A DNA stretch of 64,000 bases from Priestia taiwanensis (GTDB lineage: Bacteria; Bacillota; Bacilli; Bacillales; Bacillaceae_G). The DNA is taken from positions 2,123,160-2,187,159 of the forward strand of contig NZ_BMFK01000001.1 of the NCBI RefSeq assembly GCF_014638355.1, written 5' to 3'. The position numbers and the translations under genes were made by a program. Within the stretch, counting starts at the first letter, position 1. Each line of letters opens with the position of its first letter. Below are positions 61,897 through 64,000 of this stretch, in pieces. The notes beneath the pieces were generated by a model that made no database searches, had not been told where the DNA came from, and saw nothing but the letters and a program-made list of their open reading frames with translations.

Positions 61897-64000
61897 TTAC
61901 AATGCCAATACATGCGCCCCGTCGAAGAAATATAAATACTTCTCTTTCACTGGCTTGTGGAAAATACGCTCAATCGCAAGAGAATACAATCTTACTTGTA
62001 ATTCGTATCGCTCTTGAAGTACATCTTTTGCCATGGTAAAGTCCCCTGCGAAACGGTCTGTAATATTATCGGACTTGTAATCAAGTAAGATAAATCCATC
62101 CTCTTCCTCTACTAAGCAGTCAATAATACCTTGAACAAGAATCGTCTCATCTTCTTCATGTTCCCAGTCTGGATATGCTTCTTTCGCTGATAAAACAAGG
62201 TTGAATGGCACTTCACGCTCGATGTTGTCTACTTGTCGCATCTTCTCACCAATCTCCGTTTCGAAGAATGCTACAATTTTATCGATGTGAATGCTTTCCG
62301 CCTGCTCTTCTGTTAAGAATTCCTGATTCACCATACGTGCTACTTGCTCTTCGATACCTTCTAACGAAATATCATCTTGTATATGAAGTTGTTGCATCAC
62401 CATATGCATTGCAGTACCATGCTCAGCGGCAGTTAAACCTTTCTTCTCCATAAAGCGCGGTCTCTTGCTAATTGGCATACGGCTTCGCTGCTCATATACA
62501 TTTTCTACTTCTTCCGTAAACATTTGATGCGATCGTTTAATTTCCGAAACAGATTGCTTCGCACGACGTTTCACTGCATCTTCATACTCATACTCCCACG
62601 TTAAACGTGATACCACTTCATCTTTCCACTCATGCTCAGCAGGAACTGGCTTTCCTTGTTCAATAAGTGTTAAGAACTCTTTGTTTTGTTCTATCTTTTC
62701 TTCTTCAACAAGATGTAAGTCACGCTCATCAACACTATACATCTTCCACTTACATGGATATGTATATACGTCTTCTTGTACATGTGGAGATTCTTCTAGT
62801 TCAAATCCTATCGCATCTCGGTGACGCAGCAATGCTGGCCCAACCCAATCAATATACGAACTCGCTGTTGAACGGTTATAATCTGGCAATAACCATCCTG
62901 GTTGATTTGCCGTTTCGCTCCATTGTTTCAACGCTTTTTCTTTGTCTTTGACCGTTCCTAGTAAAATTAATTTCTCTTTCGCACGTGTTAACGCTACATA
63001 TAAGACGCGCATCTCTTCTGCAATTAATTCCGTCTTCATCTTCTCTTTAATCGCCAACTGTGGAAGTGATGGATACGCGATACGAAGACGTGGATTCATA
63101 TACTTCGAACCGAATCCAAGTTCTTTATGCAACATGAACTTACTCATGATGTCCCGGCGGTTAAATTGTTTTCCTAATCCCGCTACAAATACGACTGGGA
63201 ACTCAAGTCCTTTACTTTTATGAATCGTCATGATACGCACAACATCTTCTTGCTCCCCAAGCGTCCGTGCCGTTCCTAAATCTTCCCCTCGCTCACGCAT
63301 ACGTTCGATGAAATGAAGGAAACGGAATAACCCACGGAACGATGTCGCTTCGTATTGTCTTGCACGGTCGTACAAGACACGTAAGTTCGCTTGACGCTGC
63401 TTTCCACCTGGCATACCACCAACAAAATCAAAGTAACCTGTGTCACGATAAATCTTCCAAATTAAATCAGATAATGCACTATTCCGTGCAACATCACGCC
63501 ATGCTTGTAACTGGTGATAGAAATGAGCTAACTTTTCTTTCAGCGCTGTATCTTTCCCACCTGCCATATAGTTCTTTACGACTTCATAGAACGAACCTTG
63601 CTTCTGTTCAATACGAAGTAACGCTAATTCTTCATCCGTTACACTAACAATTGGTGAACGTAGAACAGATACGAATTCAATATCTTGAAGCGGATTATCA
63701 ACGATGCGTAATAAGTTCAGCATAATTGCTACTTCAATCGCCTCGAAATACCCTTTTGCTAATTCTGCATAAACAGGGATACCTTGAATCTTAAATTCTT
63801 CCATCATTTGCGGTGCCCATGGCATCGAACGTAGTAAAATAACAAAATCACGGTACATAACTTTTCGCATCACATTACGATCACGGTCGAATACTTCATA
63901 TTCATTTGCGACCATCTCTTTAATCTTCGAGGCAATAAGACGTGCTTCTAGTTGCGATGTTTCTAAATCACCGAAATCAAATTCTCCTTCATTCGACTCT
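61897..64000 (-). CDS. addA: ATP-dependent helicase/nuclease AddA, C-terminal part
   Basis: AddA works with AddB to resect double-strand breaks at Chi sites. About 701 codons are visible and the frame stays open to the window edge, so the N-terminal helicase half lies outside. Visible are the UvrD-type motifs LRSPIV, motif V VRIMTIHKSKGLEFPVVFVAGL and motif VI VLYVALTRAKEKLIL, then the C-terminal RecB-type nuclease with HGTAMH, GIIDCL and LLDYKSD. It is convergent with gerP, as in related Bacillus. Confidence 0.95.
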   Translation of the reverse strand, partial: ESNEGEFDFGDLETSQLEARLIASKIKEMVANEYEVFDRDRNVMRKVMYRDFVILLRSMPWAPQMMEEFKIQGIPVYAELAKGYFEAIEVAIMLNLLRIVDNPLQDIEFVSVLRSPIVSVTDEELALLRIEQKQGSFYEVVKNYMAGGKDTALKEKLAHFYHQLQAWRDVARNSALSDLIWKIYRDTGYFDFVGGMPGGKQRQANLRVLYDRARQYEATSFRGLFRFLHFIERMRERGEDLGTARTLGEQEDVVRIMTIHKSKGLEFPVVFVAGLGKQFNRRDIMSKFMLHKELGFGSKYMNPRLRIAYPSLPQLAIKEKMKTELIAEEMRVLYVALTRAKEKLILLGTVKDKEKALKQWSETANQPGWLLPDYNRSTASSYIDWVGPALLRHRDAIGFELEESPHVQEDVYTYPCKWKMYSVDERDLHLVEEEKIEQNKEFLTLIEQGKPVPAEHEWKDEVVSRLTWEYEYEDAVKRRAKQSVSEIKRSHQMFTEEVENVYEQRSRMPISKRPRFMEKKGLTAAEHGTAMHMVMQQLHIQDDISLEGIEEQVARMVNQEFLTEEQAESIHIDKIVAFFETEIGEKMRQVDNIEREVPFNLVLSAKEAYPDWEHEEDETILVQGIIDCLVEEEDGFILLDYKSDNITDRFAGDFTMAKDVLQERYELQVRLYSLAIERIFHKPVKEKYLYFFDGAHVLAL

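Overview
The window looks like chromosomal DNA of a low-GC, spore-forming Bacillus, most likely the Bacillus cereus group or a close relative. Reasons: AT-rich sequence with GTG and TTG starts and strong AGGAGG ribosome sites; gene order close to the B. subtilis yis, yit and yja regions (gerP-yisK-yisL-asnO; YitU/CvfB/YajQ genes; yjzD-yjaU-yjaV-fabH-fabF-yjaZ-yjbA-trpS-opp); a sigma-K-type gerP promoter; and a tyrosine-degradation operon common in the cereus group. The species is not decided by the sequence alone. No rRNA, tRNA, CRISPR, IS element or prophage was seen.

Layout. 0.2-12.4 kb: a minus-strand polysaccharide / surface-glycan cluster (GalE-type epimerase, Asp-box propeller, degenerate kinase, PIG-L deacetylase, two paralogous GT4 enzymes, ATP-grasp enzyme, APH-fold kinase, RfbA, RfbD, and a GT2-methyltransferase fusion), broken into several units by terminators. 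12.6-19.3 kb: a hypothetical gene, a 21-bp repeat patch and the oppABCDF oligopeptide permease with CodY-like boxes upstream. 19.6-27.6 kb: DUF3899 gene, T-box-controlled trpS, yjbA, yjaZ, the FapR-type fabH-fabF operon, yjaV, yjaU and yjzD. 27.7-32.4 kb: tyrosine/homogentisate catabolism (hppD, flavin reductase, FAH-family hydrolase, hmgA) behind a cre-like site, and a PNPOx. 32.5-41.7 kb: clpB, yjzC, a TetR regulator, a YitU-like phosphatase, small genes, YitT, CvfB and YajQ proteins. 41.2-45.6 kb: two DUF4829-like lipoproteins, a membrane-anchored GH13 homologue that has lost its catalytic residues, and an intact GH13 enzyme. 45.8-49.3 kb: amtB-glnK with a GlnR/TnrA box, and a BmrA-like ABC exporter. 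49.5-53.0 kb: a Crp/Fnr regulator facing two YdcZ-family membrane proteins across a shared palindrome, a further DMT exporter and a methyltransferase. 53.1-59.5 kb: secreted and membrane hypotheticals, asnO, a DUF2777-like protein, yisL, rocD and yisK. 59.6-61.8 kb: a gerP spore-coat operon with seven rather than six genes. 61.9 kb to the end: the 3' part of addA.

Most genes are nutrient and stationary-phase functions under recognisable global regulators (CodY, GlnR/TnrA, CcpA, FapR, T-box, sigma K). The points most worth a second look are the gerP operon with an added GerPF paralogue, the pseudo-amylase, the symmetric Crp-type operator, a 32-codon ORF coupled to rfbD, the GT2-methyltransferase fusion in the glycan cluster, and the 21-bp repeat patch. 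All start choices, motifs and regulatory sites were read by eye; no database search was run.
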